Shown: positions 23,731 to 33,071 of the stretch, piece after piece | Position numbering within the stretch: the stretch's first letter is position 1 | How the letters are laid out: each line of letters opens with the position of its first letter | Assembly (NCBI GenBank): GCA_902624075.1 | Contig: CACNWC010000009.1 | Location: 1-38,388, forward strand | Source of the DNA: an uncultured Pelagibacteraceae bacterium | Lineage (GTDB): Bacteria > Pseudomonadota > Alphaproteobacteria > Pelagibacterales > Pelagibacteraceae | Reading direction: 5' to 3' | Length of the DNA stretch: 38,388 bases | Program-made: the position numbers and the translations under genes | The notes under the pieces: model-generated | What the model was told of the DNA's origin: nothing | What the model saw: the letters and a program-made list of their open reading frames with translations, nothing else | The model's database searches: none

Positions 23731-24276
23731 GTGAAGAAAATAACATTACTTATAGTATTTTTCATGATTTTTTTTTCTAAGAACAATGTATCGGCTAATT
23801 ACGATAAAGTATTTTTTGACTTTAAGATAAATAGTATCTCGGGTGAACAAATCGACTTAGGTAACTATAAGAATAAAGTGATATTAGTAGTAAACACTGC
23901 AAGCTATTGTGGATTTACAAATCAATACAATGACTTACAGTTATTGTGGGAAAAGTACAAATCTGAAGGTTTAATCGTCTTGGGTGTACCGTCAAATTCA
24001 TTCAATCAAGAAAAAAAGGAAAATTCTGATGTTAAGGAATTTTGTGAAGTAAATTTTAATATTAATTTTCCAATGACAACTATTACTGAAGTTAAAGGTG
24101 AAAATTCTCACGAATTATTCAAATGGGCAGAAAAAAATTATGGTAAATCTGCTGTACCTAAGTGGAACTTTCACAAAATTTTGATTAATAAAGATGGCAA
24201 GGTTGAAGAAACGTATAATTCTTTTACAAAACCTATGTCAAAAAAAATTACTTCTAAAATTGAAAGTCTTTTATAA
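23731..24276 (+). CDS. Glutathione peroxidase family protein, exported
   Basis: Thiol peroxidase of 181 residues starting at GTG. Residues 1-22 form a signal peptide ending near S-A-N-Y. The active site V-N-T-A-S-Y-C-G-F-T contains peroxidatic Cys60 (Cys, not selenocysteine), followed by the Y-N-D-L-Q-x-L segment, the G-V-P-S-N-S-F-x-Q-E motif and the K-W-N-F-x-K-x-L block with the catalytic Trp/Asn. The signal places it in the periplasm. The last 6 bases overlap the convergent hydrolase gene. Confidence 0.93.
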   Translation: MKKITLLIVFFMIFFSKNNVSANYDKVFFDFKINSISGEQIDLGNYKNKVILVVNTASYCGFTNQYNDLQLLWEKYKSEGLIVLGVPSNSFNQEKKENSDVKEFCEVNFNINFPMTTITEVKGENSHELFKWAEKNYGKSAVPKWNFHKILINKDGKVEETYNSFTKPMSKKITSKIESLL

Positions 24277-25041
24277 ATTTATTTTCATTCCATCGTAAGC
24301 TGGAACAATATTTTTTTTAAGATTCTTTTTAAGTTCATTATAATCTAAATCAGAATGCAGATTAGTTAAAATAGCTTTTTTTGGTGAAAGAGCATCTATT
24401 AACCTGAGTGATTTATCTAAATTCAAATGTGATGGATGTTCTCTATACCACAAGCAATCAATTATTAAATATTTTAAATTTTTTAAGAATTTAAAGTCTT
24501 TTTTATTTATGTCACTCACATCACTTATGTAGGCCAATTTTTTATTAATTATATAACAAGTACAATCAACATTTCCGTGTTTTACTTTAAGAGATCTAAT
24601 ACGAATTTTTTTTTGACCATCTTTGAAATAAAGGTCTTTTTTAACAGAATTCATTTTTAAAGTTGCAGGATATTCACGAGAATAACTTTTAAAACAATAA
24701 GAAAAAGTTTTATTTAAATATTTCTGTGTTGGTAAATCTGCATATATATCGACAGGTTTCCTATTTTTTAAGTAGAAAACTCTTAAGTCATTTATTCCAT
24801 GAGTTTGATCAGCATGCATATGAGAAAATAGAACTTTATCAATATTAGTTATCTTGTTATTTATTAATTGTTGTCTCATATCTGGAGAGGTGTCTATAAT
24901 TATATTTAAAGACTTGCCCTGAATTATTGCCGAACATCTTGTTCTTATATTCTTTTTATTATTAGGATTGCAATTTCCAAAATTACCATCAGGTCTTGGT
25001 ACTCCCATTGAGCTTCCACATCCAAGAATAATAAATTTCAT
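24271..25041 (-). CDS. Metallo-beta-lactamase-fold hydrolase (PhnP-like)
   Basis: A 256-residue MBL-fold enzyme. It begins with G-C-G-S-S-M-G-V-P-R and has S-H-M-H-A-D-Q-T-H-G-I-N-D-L-R (73-87), with H74, H76, D78 and H81 as metal ligands. Gln79 sits where many MBL proteins have His, as in the alphaproteobacterial family found beside tatD. Later metal residues are K-H-G-N and Y-I-S-D-V-S-D. The nearest characterised relatives are PhnP-type cyclic phosphodiesterases; the true substrate is unknown. It follows tatD by 5 bases. Confidence 0.85.
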   Translation of the reverse strand: MKFIILGCGSSMGVPRPDGNFGNCNPNNKKNIRTRCSAIIQGKSLNIIIDTSPDMRQQLINNKITNIDKVLFSHMHADQTHGINDLRVFYLKNRKPVDIYADLPTQKYLNKTFSYCFKSYSREYPATLKMNSVKKDLYFKDGQKKIRIRSLKVKHGNVDCTCYIINKKLAYISDVSDINKKDFKFLKNLKYLIIDCLWYREHPSHLNLDKSLRLIDALSPKKAILTNLHSDLDYNELKKNLKKNIVPAYDGMKINL

Positions 25042-25046
25042 GAATA

Positions 25047-25820
25047 TTATTTAAAGAAAAGATTATTAAAATTATTTGTTGTTATATTAGCAAGTTCGGT
25101 TTTTTCTATCTTTTTAATTTCAGCTAATTTAATAGCTGTAAAATTAATGAAAGATGGTTCATTTTTTTTTCCTCTATTTGGTACAGGAGCTAAAAATGGA
25201 CTATCTGTTTCAATTAAAATTTTATCCAAAGGTAAAAATTTAAATGTTTGTTGTAAATCTCCAGCATTTTTAAAAGTTATAATTCCACTTGCTGAAAAAA
25301 AACTATTAAAATTAAGCAATTTTTCAGCAAATTTTTTTGACCCTGTATAACAATGCATCAAAATTTTAAGTTTCTTATCTTTGTATTCGTTTAATATTTC
25401 AAATGTAGAATCTTCAGCATTTCTTGAGTGTATTATAATTGGAACATTAGTTTTTATTGATGCTTCAATATGAATTCTAAAACTATTTATTTGTTTATTT
25501 CTATCGCTATTATCGTAATAAAAATCTAAACCTGTTTCGCCAACACCAATTATCTTTTTATTATCCCTTAAATTTCTGACAATAAATTCAGAATCTACAA
25601 TATTATTATCAGTTTCATGTGGATGAATACCGATGGTACCATAAATCATTTCATCTTTATTAACAATTTCCTTAACTCTTGAAAAACTTTCAATTGAAGT
25701 TGAAATAGTAAGTAGTTTTTCAATGCCTACATTTTTGGATCTTTGTATAACATTATCTAAATCGCTCAATAATGGTTCATGATCTAAATGGCAGTGAGAA
25801 TCAATCATCTTTTTTCTCAA
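25047..25820 (-). CDS. tatD: TatD-family metal-dependent DNase
   Basis: TIM-barrel hydrolase of 257 residues. Metal ligands are visible in D-S-H-C-H-L-D (7-13), G-E-T-G-L-D-F-Y-Y, I-I-H-S-R-N-A, L-M-H-C-Y-T-G-S and E-T-D-S-P-F-L-A-P near the C terminus. TatD proteins are 3'-5' exonucleases implicated in DNA repair and RNA or protein quality control. Its 5' end overlaps the metG 3' end by 20 bases; an ATG four codons downstream of the annotated one (before D-S-H-C) would shorten the overlap. Confidence 0.93.
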   Translation of the reverse strand: MRKKMIDSHCHLDHEPLLSDLDNVIQRSKNVGIEKLLTISTSIESFSRVKEIVNKDEMIYGTIGIHPHETDNNIVDSEFIVRNLRDNKKIIGVGETGLDFYYDNSDRNKQINSFRIHIEASIKTNVPIIIHSRNAEDSTFEILNEYKDKKLKILMHCYTGSKKFAEKLLNFNSFFSASGIITFKNAGDLQQTFKFLPLDKILIETDSPFLAPVPNRGKKNEPSFINFTAIKLAEIKKIEKTELANITTNNFNNLFFK

Positions 25821-27342
25821 TTTTGTTAAAAAGTATATTAATTTTGTTAACTGAATTTCCTTTTATCAAAAATTCATTATTTCCTATAGAGTTTAAATTT
25901 ATATCTTTTTCACTTAAATTAAATATTTTTAAAGCTTTTAAAGAAGAATCCGGAATAATCGGGTAAAGTAAAAAACTTATTTTTCGAACAACTTCAAGAG
26001 TTGTGTAAACTATCGTATTCAAGCGTATAATATCATCTTTTTTTTTCCATGGTTCTTGATCATTAAAATACTTATTGGCTTCAAATAAAGAATTAACGAT
26101 ATAATCAATATAGTAATTGATATTTTGGTTATCTATTTTTGATCTAATAATATTTAAATTTTTTTCGTATTTATTTAATATATTTAGATCATCATTATTA
26201 AATTTTATCTTATTTGGAATTTTGCTATTACAGTTTTTTATAGTGAAAGCTGTAACTCTTTGGCATAAATTTCCAAAATTATTGGCTAGATCGCTATTAA
26301 TACAATCCTCTAGTCTTTCTTGTGAAATATTTCCGTCATTTCCAAAAGAAACTTCTTTAATTAAATAATATCTCAATGGATCTAGTCCGTATTGATCAAT
26401 TATTTCAATTGGATCTAAAATATTTCCTTTTGATTTTGACATTTTTTCTTCATTGGAAAGTATCCAGCCATGACCGTAAACCTTTTTAGGAAGCTCTATC
26501 TTTGCTGCTAATAAAAAAGCAGGCCAATATACAGCATGGAATCTAAGTATATCTTTACCAATCAAATGAACGGATGCAGGCCAAAATTTTTTGAACAACA
26601 AATCATCTTTATTTGGATAATTAAGAGCACTCAAATAATTGGTTAATGCATCTAACCAAACATATATTACATGATCATCATCATTAGGGACCTTAATACC
26701 CCAAGAAAAACTTTTTCTGCTTACAGATAAATCTTTCAGACCATTTTTGACAAAGCTAATAACCTCATTTTTTTTTGATTCTGGTGAAATGAAATCAGGG
26801 TTTTTTTCATAATAATCTAACAAAGGTTTTTCCCATTTTGATAACCTAAAAAAATATGACTCTTCGTCAACCCACTCTACTTGAGATTTTGATGAAATTG
26901 CAATTTTTTTATTATCTATTTCCTCTATTTCATCATCATTATAAAAAGCTTCATCTGAAACAGAATACCATCCTGAATATTTTGATAAATAAATATCATC
27001 ATTTTTTTTTAATTCTTCCCACAAATGTTGAACTGATTTTTTATGACGTTGTTCAGTTGTCCTTATAAAATCTGTATTAGATAGATTTAAGGTTTTGGTC
27101 AAATTTTTAAAAGTTTGACTAATTTCTTCACAAAATTTTGAAGTTTCCATTCCTTTATTTTCAGCAGCTCTTTGAATCTTTAACCCATGTTCATCTGTTC
27201 CAGTCAAAAAATGAACTTGATAACCATCGATTTTTTTAAATCTTGCAAAAAAATCAGCTATTATACTAGAATATGCATGACCCATATGCGGTTTTGCTGA
27301 AGGATAATAAATTGGCGTTGTAATATAAAAATTTTTAATCAT
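25801..27342 (-). CDS. metG: Methionyl-tRNA synthetase
   Basis: Class I aminoacyl-tRNA synthetase charging tRNA-Met. The 513-residue product has Y-I-T-T-P-I-Y-Y-P-S (6-15), the HIGH-type H-M-G-H (19-22), the connective peptide with V-E-W-V-D-E-E-S-Y-F-F-R, and K-M-S-K-S around 299-303, then an anticodon-binding helical domain. There is no C-terminal tRNA-binding extension and no zinc-knuckle cysteines, the short form common in alphaproteobacteria. The start overlaps holB by 8 bases. Confidence 0.96.
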   Translation of the reverse strand: MIKNFYITTPIYYPSAKPHMGHAYSSIIADFFARFKKIDGYQVHFLTGTDEHGLKIQRAAENKGMETSKFCEEISQTFKNLTKTLNLSNTDFIRTTEQRHKKSVQHLWEELKKNDDIYLSKYSGWYSVSDEAFYNDDEIEEIDNKKIAISSKSQVEWVDEESYFFRLSKWEKPLLDYYEKNPDFISPESKKNEVISFVKNGLKDLSVSRKSFSWGIKVPNDDDHVIYVWLDALTNYLSALNYPNKDDLLFKKFWPASVHLIGKDILRFHAVYWPAFLLAAKIELPKKVYGHGWILSNEEKMSKSKGNILDPIEIIDQYGLDPLRYYLIKEVSFGNDGNISQERLEDCINSDLANNFGNLCQRVTAFTIKNCNSKIPNKIKFNNDDLNILNKYEKNLNIIRSKIDNQNINYYIDYIVNSLFEANKYFNDQEPWKKKDDIIRLNTIVYTTLEVVRKISFLLYPIIPDSSLKALKIFNLSEKDINLNSIGNNEFLIKGNSVNKINILFNKIEKKDD

Positions 27343-28252
27343 TGAGCATAGCAGACTTAAATTCTATGAAAAAACTTTCCTCATCTAAATTGAATTTTTT
27401 TAAATTATTAATTTTTTCTATAAAATGAGTATAATTAGATAAGTTAGAATTAATATTTTTAATTAAAAAGAATTCAATTAATTCAAAAATTATATTTTTT
27501 ATAGAAGACTCTTTTTTATAATAACTGTTATCAACAATAATAGAAATGAAATTCTTTAGACTCATATTTTTCATATCAATATTAAATTCTTTTGAAAATT
27601 TGAATAAATGATAAATTTTGCCAGGTGTTGAATAATAATCTATTAAATCAAGATTAATATTGTCATCTAAATTTGATCCTATTAATTTATTAGCTATTAA
27701 TAGAGAATTCTCATTAGATAGTATCATTTTAAATTCTAAACATCTAGATTTTAGAGTCGGTAGTATTTTTTTTCTATTATTAATTAAAAAAAAATAAATA
27801 TTTTCAAATGGTTCCTCTAAGATTTTTAATAAGGCATTAATAGAATTTATATTAAGAAATTCAATATTATCTATTAAAACAAATCTTGGTTTATTATTTA
27901 ATGATGTTTTTCGCATGTTTGTAATTAGTTGTCTTATTTGATTAATATCAATTTTTTTTTTTTCTCGGGTTATATCAATTAGAGTGAAATTTGGATTAGT
28001 ATTTTGTTGAATCAAACGAAATGATCGATTTTCATTATTTATAGTAAAATTGTTTATTTCGTATGGATATTTTTCATCTTTCGAAAAAACATAATTCATT
28101 AAATGATAAAATAAAGTTGATTTACCAATACCTTTTGGACCAGATAATAAAATTTTTCTTGGTAATTTGCTTAAATTATATAAATTCACAAATTGAAGGA
28201 ATTGTTCATTAAAACCATAAAGATTTGTTTGATTATATGGTTGTATATTCAT
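27335..28252 (-). CDS. holB: DNA polymerase III delta' subunit
   Basis: Clamp-loader subunit of 305 residues. The P-loop G-P-K-G-I-G-K-S-T (38-46) is followed by an Asp-containing V-L-I-D-N-I-E-F and N-A-L-L-K-I-L-E-E-P, and the S-R-C motif in T-L-K-S-R-C-L-E-F, typical of delta'/DnaX-family AAA+ proteins. The C-terminal part is highly diverged. The zinc-binding cysteines of E. coli delta' are absent. The tmk-holB-metG-tatD order is conserved in alphaproteobacteria and supports the call. It overlaps tmk by 4 bases. Confidence 0.88.
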   Translation of the reverse strand: MNIQPYNQTNLYGFNEQFLQFVNLYNLSKLPRKILLSGPKGIGKSTLFYHLMNYVFSKDEKYPYEINNFTINNENRSFRLIQQNTNPNFTLIDITREKKKIDINQIRQLITNMRKTSLNNKPRFVLIDNIEFLNINSINALLKILEEPFENIYFFLINNRKKILPTLKSRCLEFKMILSNENSLLIANKLIGSNLDDNINLDLIDYYSTPGKIYHLFKFSKEFNIDMKNMSLKNFISIIVDNSYYKKESSIKNIIFELIEFFLIKNINSNLSNYTHFIEKINNLKKFNLDEESFFIEFKSAMLND

Positions 28253-28863
28253 TTTATTAATTTATTAATCTTTTCAATAATAATTTTTTTGTTCAGATCA
28301 ATATCAAGATTAGAGTCTATAATTTGATATTTCTTCTTAGTTTTTTTAGCAATTTTAATAAAACCATTTTGAACTTTTTTATAAAAATTATTATCGAATT
28401 TATCATACCTATTTAATCTTTTTCTTTTTTTCAGTCGTTTAATCATATTTTTTTTATTAACAACATTTAAAAAAGTAAAATCAACTTTAAATTTTTCTAA
28501 AAGATATTTATTAATATCGTTAATCAAATTCAAATTAAGGCCCTGTCCATAATGTTGATATGCTATTGTCGAGTCTGTAAATCTATCGATTAATATAATC
28601 TTTTTTTTATAGTACTCTTTTAATCTAATCATATTCTCACTTCTAGAGGCCATATAAAGAAGTAAATCTGTTTTTTTATTAAAATATGACTTATCATTAA
28701 AAAGTAATTTTCTAATTTTTTCTGAATTTCTGCTTCCTCCAGGTTCACGAAGTAAAATATGATCTATTTTCTTTTTTTTTAAATATTTGGATACGTAGTG
28801 ACTATGAAATGTTTTGCCACTACTTTCTATACCCTCGAAAACAATAACTATCTTTTTATACAT
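28249..28863 (-). CDS. tmk: Thymidylate kinase
   Basis: Phosphorylates dTMP to dTDP. The 204-residue product has the P-loop F-E-G-I-E-S-S-G-K-T (9-18), a variant of the usual F-E-G-x-D-G-x-G-K-T, the L-R-E-P-G-G-S segment that contacts dTMP, and D-R-F-T-D-S-T-I-A-Y-Q-H-Y-G-Q-G. The lid region is Lys/Arg-rich. Length is normal. It overlaps dacA by 8 bases upstream and holB by 4 downstream, consistent with a coupled operon. Confidence 0.94.
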   Translation of the reverse strand: MYKKIVIVFEGIESSGKTFHSHYVSKYLKKKKIDHILLREPGGSRNSEKIRKLLFNDKSYFNKKTDLLLYMASRSENMIRLKEYYKKKIILIDRFTDSTIAYQHYGQGLNLNLINDINKYLLEKFKVDFTFLNVVNKKNMIKRLKKRKRLNRYDKFDNNFYKKVQNGFIKIAKKTKKKYQIIDSNLDIDLNKKIIIEKINKLIK

Positions 28864-30007
28864 CGCCCCAGATTAAATAATTCAATGATTTCATTAATCT
28901 TGAGAAAATATTTACTTTTTTAACTTCATTTGATGATAATAAATCATATTCACCAATAATTTCTTGATCATAAACTATTTTTAACTTTGCTAAGATTTGG
29001 TCTTTTTTAATTGGAGCTTCTATTGGGCCATCATAAATTAGTTTAGCTTTAATCTTTTTTTTTTGACCTTTTTTGATTATCTTATAGATATCTTCATTTG
29101 TATAAACTTTTACCGAATTGTCTTTTCCTAGCCAAACATCAACACTATCAAAGGGCTCACCTTTTTTTGAAATTTCAACTAAATCAAAATTTGTTAAACC
29201 ATAAGTTAACAGTTTAGAACTTTCCCTAGATCTCAAGTTTTTACTTTCAAAACCACTGCCAACAGCTATTAATCTTCTTCCTTTTCTTAAAATCGATGAA
29301 GCTAAAGAATATCTTTCAACAGCTAAATAACCTGTCTTGATACCATCAGCACCTATATTCTTATACAATAGTGGATTTCTATTTCCTTGAGTAATTGGAT
29401 CTCCGCCGGTCCTATCCCATGTAAACTCTTTCTCTTTAAACCATTCATAAAATTTTGGGTGCTCTTTTATTAAGTAATTTGACATTATCATTATATCTCT
29501 AACTGTAGAATAATTGTCAGGATCATTTAAGCCAGAAGAATTAGCAAAATTAGTATTCTCCATTCCTAATTCTTTTGCTTTAGATGTCATAATAATTGCG
29601 AATTCTTCTTCAGTTCCAGCTATTCCTTCAGCAAGAGCTACACAAGCATCATTTCCAGAAGCTACAATTATGCCTTTTAGTAAATTTTCTACCGATACCT
29701 CGTCCCCAACCATTACAAACATAGATGAATAACCTGCCGTAGACAATCTCCATGCTTTCTCAGATATAATAAATTTTTCATCTAATTTTAGATCCCCAGA
29801 TTTAATTAAATCAAAGGCAATAATACTAGTCATTATTTTAGTCATTGAAGCTGGATAAATTGATCTATCAGGTTCTTTTTCATACAAAATTTCACCTGAT
29901 AAAAAATCTTGTAAAATTGCGGTTCTTGCTTTTATCTCAACATTGGCAAATGTAAGTTGATTTGAGAAAAAATAAAATAAACAAAAAATTAAAATTTTTC
30001 TAAACAT
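28856..30007 (-). CDS. dacA: D-alanyl-D-alanine carboxypeptidase (PBP5/6 type)
   Basis: Periplasmic serine carboxypeptidase trimming peptidoglycan pentapeptides. The 383-residue product has a signal peptide (1-21), the S-M-T-K active site (S54-K57), the S-G-N triad element (S117-N119) and K-T-G (K224-G226), then a C-terminal beta domain and a final hydrophobic/amphipathic segment (S-L-N-Y-L-I-W) for membrane attachment. All three penicillin-binding motifs are intact. It overlaps the RlpA-like gene by 8 bases. Confidence 0.95.
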   Translation of the reverse strand: MFRKILIFCLFYFFSNQLTFANVEIKARTAILQDFLSGEILYEKEPDRSIYPASMTKIMTSIIAFDLIKSGDLKLDEKFIISEKAWRLSTAGYSSMFVMVGDEVSVENLLKGIIVASGNDACVALAEGIAGTEEEFAIIMTSKAKELGMENTNFANSSGLNDPDNYSTVRDIMIMSNYLIKEHPKFYEWFKEKEFTWDRTGGDPITQGNRNPLLYKNIGADGIKTGYLAVERYSLASSILRKGRRLIAVGSGFESKNLRSRESSKLLTYGLTNFDLVEISKKGEPFDSVDVWLGKDNSVKVYTNEDIYKIIKKGQKKKIKAKLIYDGPIEAPIKKDQILAKLKIVYDQEIIGEYDLLSSNEVKKVNIFSRLMKSLNYLIWGDV

Positions 30008-30749
30008 TATCTAAAATCTCCAAATTTTCAAAATTTAAAGTATCCATTTTTTCAAAAGAATTTTTTAAGCTTTTTATATCATTAAAAGGACCTATTAATA
30101 CCCTATATTTTGTTTCTGATAGTTTAATTATATTTAATTTTTTAATTAAAGAAGTGTCTTTAATTCTTTTTATCATCGTTTCAGCTGAATCTTTATAATA
30201 AAAATCGGCAACTTTAATTGAGTAAGAAAAAAATTTATCTTGATCTTTTATTTTTAAAGTTTTCTTATTATTTAGGTCATTTATCTGTATTCCGTCAACT
30301 GGAGCTTTTTCAGCAACAGATTTTTCTTCCTCGAACATTTTTGCTTTTTTTGCAACAAATGTAGAATTTTTTGATAATAAAACTAGTTCAACAAAAGGTT
30401 CATTAGGATCTAATTCTAATTCTTCAGCAATTCTCATGCTTAAAACAGAGTTATAAAAATTTGAAAATTTCACTCTACTTGATTTAACTTCTGTTAAAAG
30501 ATATTTACCGTTTTTAGGATTTGTGATTTTGACAATAGATTTTCTTTTTAAGGATTTATGAAAAATATTTAATGATCTTTCATCTAATTTTTTGATATTA
30601 ATTAATTGATTTGTATTTATTAGCGCAAAACCAGAATTACTATATTTTTCTTTTATATCAAATTCTAAAGTATTAGTACTTTTATTTAATGACTTGTCAC
30701 AACTTATTAAAAGAACAAATATTAAAAGGATAATAATTCTATAATTCAT
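30000..30749 (-). CDS. Divergent RlpA-like lipoprotein with SPOR domain
   Basis: A 249-residue lipoprotein: hydrophobic signal with lipobox L-I-S-C (Cys17), a degenerate double-psi beta-barrel region (about 38-125), and a C-terminal SPOR domain (about 172-249) that would bind septal peptidoglycan. Position between mltB and dacA matches rlpA in other alphaproteobacteria. The region F-H-K-S-L-K-R-K-S-I-V-K-I-T-N aligns with the RlpA block containing catalytic His (H64). The N-D-R-G-P-F block reads K-S-S-R-V-K-F, so the catalytic Asp is Ser91. It may have lost lytic activity and act as a structural or regulatory partner. Confidence 0.75.
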   Translation of the reverse strand: MNYRIIILLIFVLLISCDKSLNKSTNTLEFDIKEKYSNSGFALINTNQLINIKKLDERSLNIFHKSLKRKSIVKITNPKNGKYLLTEVKSSRVKFSNFYNSVLSMRIAEELELDPNEPFVELVLLSKNSTFVAKKAKMFEEEKSVAEKAPVDGIQINDLNNKKTLKIKDQDKFFSYSIKVADFYYKDSAETMIKRIKDTSLIKKLNIIKLSETKYRVLIGPFNDIKSLKNSFEKMDTLNFENLEILDNV

Positions 30750-31740
30750 TTTTAATCTTATCTTTCAGCGTACAAACTGCTAACGCAAATCTTAATGATC
30801 TATTCCATTTTAAAATTATTTCATAATTATCAAAAACTATATAGGCTGGATTCAGAGTTTCGGCATTAGGAATAATATCTTTATCTGGAGTTATAATTGC
30901 AACATTTAGGGTATCGTCTAAAGAATTCAAAGTTTCAAAATTATTAATATATCTTTTAAAATATCTAATTTTTTTTTTATTTTTTAACTTTTTAGCTGAA
31001 ACATTTAAATATTTTTTAGGAGTATTTTCTTTTAAATCAATTTTATAAAAACATGGCGTGTTAACATTCCACCCCATATTATTAAGATAATTAGCAGCAG
31101 AAGCGTATGCATCTTCAGTATTTTTTAGATCTATATAATTATCATTATTATAATCAATAGCATGGTTTTTTATTGTAGATGGCATAAATTGAAAAAAACC
31201 AAAAGCCCCTGCCCAAGATCCATATAGGCTTTTATACTCAATTTGATTTGTATCTATCAATTTAAGTAAGATTAATAATTCATCTGTAAAGAATTTTGAT
31301 CTTCTTTTATCAAAACTTAATGTTGCTAAGGACGACAGTATATCCATTTTTCCAACATAAGTTCCAAAATTTGTTTCAATACCCATTAATGCGAGAAGTA
31401 ATTCTTTTTCTATTTCAAATTTATTTTGAACATCATTTATTAAATTTATATTTTTAGAGTAGAACCCAATTCCTTTGCTGACCTTTTTGCCCGATGTTCT
31501 TTTAGAAATATAAGTTTTGGTATCTTCATAAAATTCTGGTTGAAATCTATCATATTCAATAACTTTAGGTAGAAATCTTATATTTGTTAAAACTAAGTTG
31601 ATTGTTTTTTCTGAAATATTATTTGAAATAGCTTTTGTTTTAAACTCATTTTTCCAGTTTTCAAACTCAATCGAATTTTCAGCATATAAGTTAGAAAATG
31701 AAAATACGATTATTAAAAGGAATGTTTTAATTATTTTCAT
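30739..31740 (-). CDS. Lytic murein transglycosylase, MltB family
   Basis: Cleaves the MurNAc-GlcNAc bond of peptidoglycan in the periplasm. The 333-residue product has a signal peptide (1-20), F-x-P-E-F-Y near 67, catalytic E122 in A-L-M-G-I-E-T-N-F-G, and S-W-A-G-A-F-G-F-F-Q-F-M-P-S-T, followed by D-x-N-x-D-x-Y-I-D-L (Ca2+-binding-like loop) and A-S-A-A-N-Y-L. No lipobox, so soluble rather than MltB-type lipoprotein. It overlaps the RlpA-like gene by 11 bases and rarD by 14. Confidence 0.9.
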   Translation of the reverse strand: MKIIKTFLLIIVFSFSNLYAENSIEFENWKNEFKTKAISNNISEKTINLVLTNIRFLPKVIEYDRFQPEFYEDTKTYISKRTSGKKVSKGIGFYSKNINLINDVQNKFEIEKELLLALMGIETNFGTYVGKMDILSSLATLSFDKRRSKFFTDELLILLKLIDTNQIEYKSLYGSWAGAFGFFQFMPSTIKNHAIDYNNDNYIDLKNTEDAYASAANYLNNMGWNVNTPCFYKIDLKENTPKKYLNVSAKKLKNKKKIRYFKRYINNFETLNSLDDTLNVAIITPDKDIIPNAETLNPAYIVFDNYEIILKWNRSLRFALAVCTLKDKIKNEL

Positions 31741-32605
31741 AAAGATCTCTTAGATATATTATTACAGCAATCCAAATAATAATAAAACTCGCAAATTTTA
31801 TTAATGAAAAATCTTCTCCATAATAAAAATAACCTAAAATGAACTGTAAAGTTGGTGTTATATAGAAAATCATTCCTGTTGGACCCAATCCAATTAACTC
31901 AACACCTCTTACGTAGAGAAACAAGGGAATCACCGTCATGGGTCCAGCTAAAAGTAAAAGTAAACTTAATCTAGAATTTGCTAAACTGAAATCATTATAA
32001 CCATTTTTATAAATCACATAAAATACAATAAGAGCAAATGGAAAAATAAATAAACTTTCAATTAACAATCCTATGTCTGTATTTATTATAATTTTTTTTC
32101 TTACCAAATTGTAAAAAGCCCAACTTAATGCAACAATGAGTCCAACCCATGGTAAAGATTTAAGATTAAATAAAATTAAAATGATAATTGAAATAAAAAC
32201 TAATATAATAGAAAATATTCTTTTTTTATTTAGATTTTCTTTAAAAAAGATATATCCAAGTAAAACGGAGATAATGGGCATTATAAAATATCCAAAACTT
32301 GCATCTATTATCCTTTCTGAAGCAACAGCATAAATCCAAATTGACCAATTAATAAAGATTAAAAATCCTGATATAAATAGTGCAATTAATTTTTTAAAAC
32401 TTCTAATTTCACCTAAAAATAACTTCCATTTAGAAAAAAAAGTGGTTGTTATTAATAACATCACCGCAGTCCATAAACATCTGTGAACAACTAGCTCTAT
32501 ATGACCTATAAAAGCAACATACTCGAAATATATTACTCCTATAAAACCCCACCAGAAGGAACCAAGAGAAGTTAGTAATAAACCTTTATTAAAATTTGAG
32601 TTCAT
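31727..32605 (-). CDS. rarD: RarD/EamA-family transporter
   Basis: Ten-helix inner-membrane protein of 292 residues of the RarD subgroup of the DMT superfamily. Typical features are K-G-L-L-L-T-S-L-G-S-F-x-W-G near the start, H-R-x-x-W-T (43-48), F-I-N-W-S-I-W-I-Y-A-V, and G-P-T-G-M-I-F-Y-I-T-P-T-L-Q-F near 237-251. Originally linked to chloramphenicol sensitivity; the natural substrate is unknown. It heads the leftward run through the cell-wall and replication genes, overlapping the next gene by 14 bases. Confidence 0.88.
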   Translation of the reverse strand: MNSNFNKGLLLTSLGSFWWGFIGVIYFEYVAFIGHIELVVHRCLWTAVMLLITTTFFSKWKLFLGEIRSFKKLIALFISGFLIFINWSIWIYAVASERIIDASFGYFIMPIISVLLGYIFFKENLNKKRIFSIILVFISIIILILFNLKSLPWVGLIVALSWAFYNLVRKKIIINTDIGLLIESLFIFPFALIVFYVIYKNGYNDFSLANSRLSLLLLLAGPMTVIPLFLYVRGVELIGLGPTGMIFYITPTLQFILGYFYYGEDFSLIKFASFIIIWIAVIIYLRDLYENN

Positions 32606-32692
32606 AGATTAATTATGAATTACGCAATTACTAGATTTAATAGACTATTTTATAGTTGAATTAAATATTTTTAATTATAAAACAAATCCCAC

Positions 32693-32782
32693 GGAGAGAT
32701 GGCTGAGCGGTTGAAAGCACCGGTCTTGAAAACCGGCAAAGGGGCAACTCTTTCCTGGGTTCGAATCCCAGTCTCTCCGCCA
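32693..32782 (+). tRNA. tRNA-Ser (anticodon TGA)
   Basis: A 90-base class II tRNA with acceptor GGAGAGA/TCTCTCC, discriminator G, encoded CCA (32780-32782), anticodon stem with CCGGT/ACCGG and anticodon TGA, a long variable arm, and T-arm loop TTCGAAT. A TATAAA at 32676-32681 may be its -10 box. It is followed by T4 and the convergent sdhE. Confidence 0.96.
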
Positions 32783-32791
32783 TTTTAATAG

Positions 32792-33049
32792 TTAATATTT
32801 AAAATTTTTAAATAGATTGTTAATTTTATTGTCCTCAAATACTATATTAGTACTTTGACCATTATAATAATTGTAAAGATTATTGTCATCAATTTCTAAA
32901 AGTTTAATTAATTCATTTAAATCTTCATAATCCAATTGATTTAAATATTTATTTGAAAAAGCTCCTAAAAGTTTGTCCATTTCTTTTGTGCCGCGATATT
33001 TTGATCGATAAATAATCTTTTTTTTTATTTGTTCTATATCAGAGGTCAT
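32792..33049 (-). CDS. sdhE: Succinate dehydrogenase assembly factor SdhE
   Basis: Promotes covalent flavinylation of SdhA. The 85-residue product has the family motif Y-R-G-T-K-E-M-D (about 18-25), where R-G-x-x-E contacts the flavoprotein, followed by helices containing L-x-Q-L-D-Y-E-D-L-x-x-L. Length is normal. It is divergent from recG with 22 bases between, the same neighbour relation seen in many alphaproteobacteria, and convergent with tRNA-Ser. Confidence 0.92.
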   Translation of the reverse strand: MTSDIEQIKKKIIYRSKYRGTKEMDKLLGAFSNKYLNQLDYEDLNELIKLLEIDDNNLYNYYNGQSTNIVFEDNKINNLFKNFKY

Positions 33050-33071
33050 ATTAAGAATATAATATCAGTTT

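Noticed and set aside
24271-25041. Gln79 in place of His in the MBL motif as a damaged active site
   Set aside because: The H-x-H-A-D-Q-x-H-G-x-x-D-L-R form is typical of the alphaproteobacterial family encoded beside tatD.
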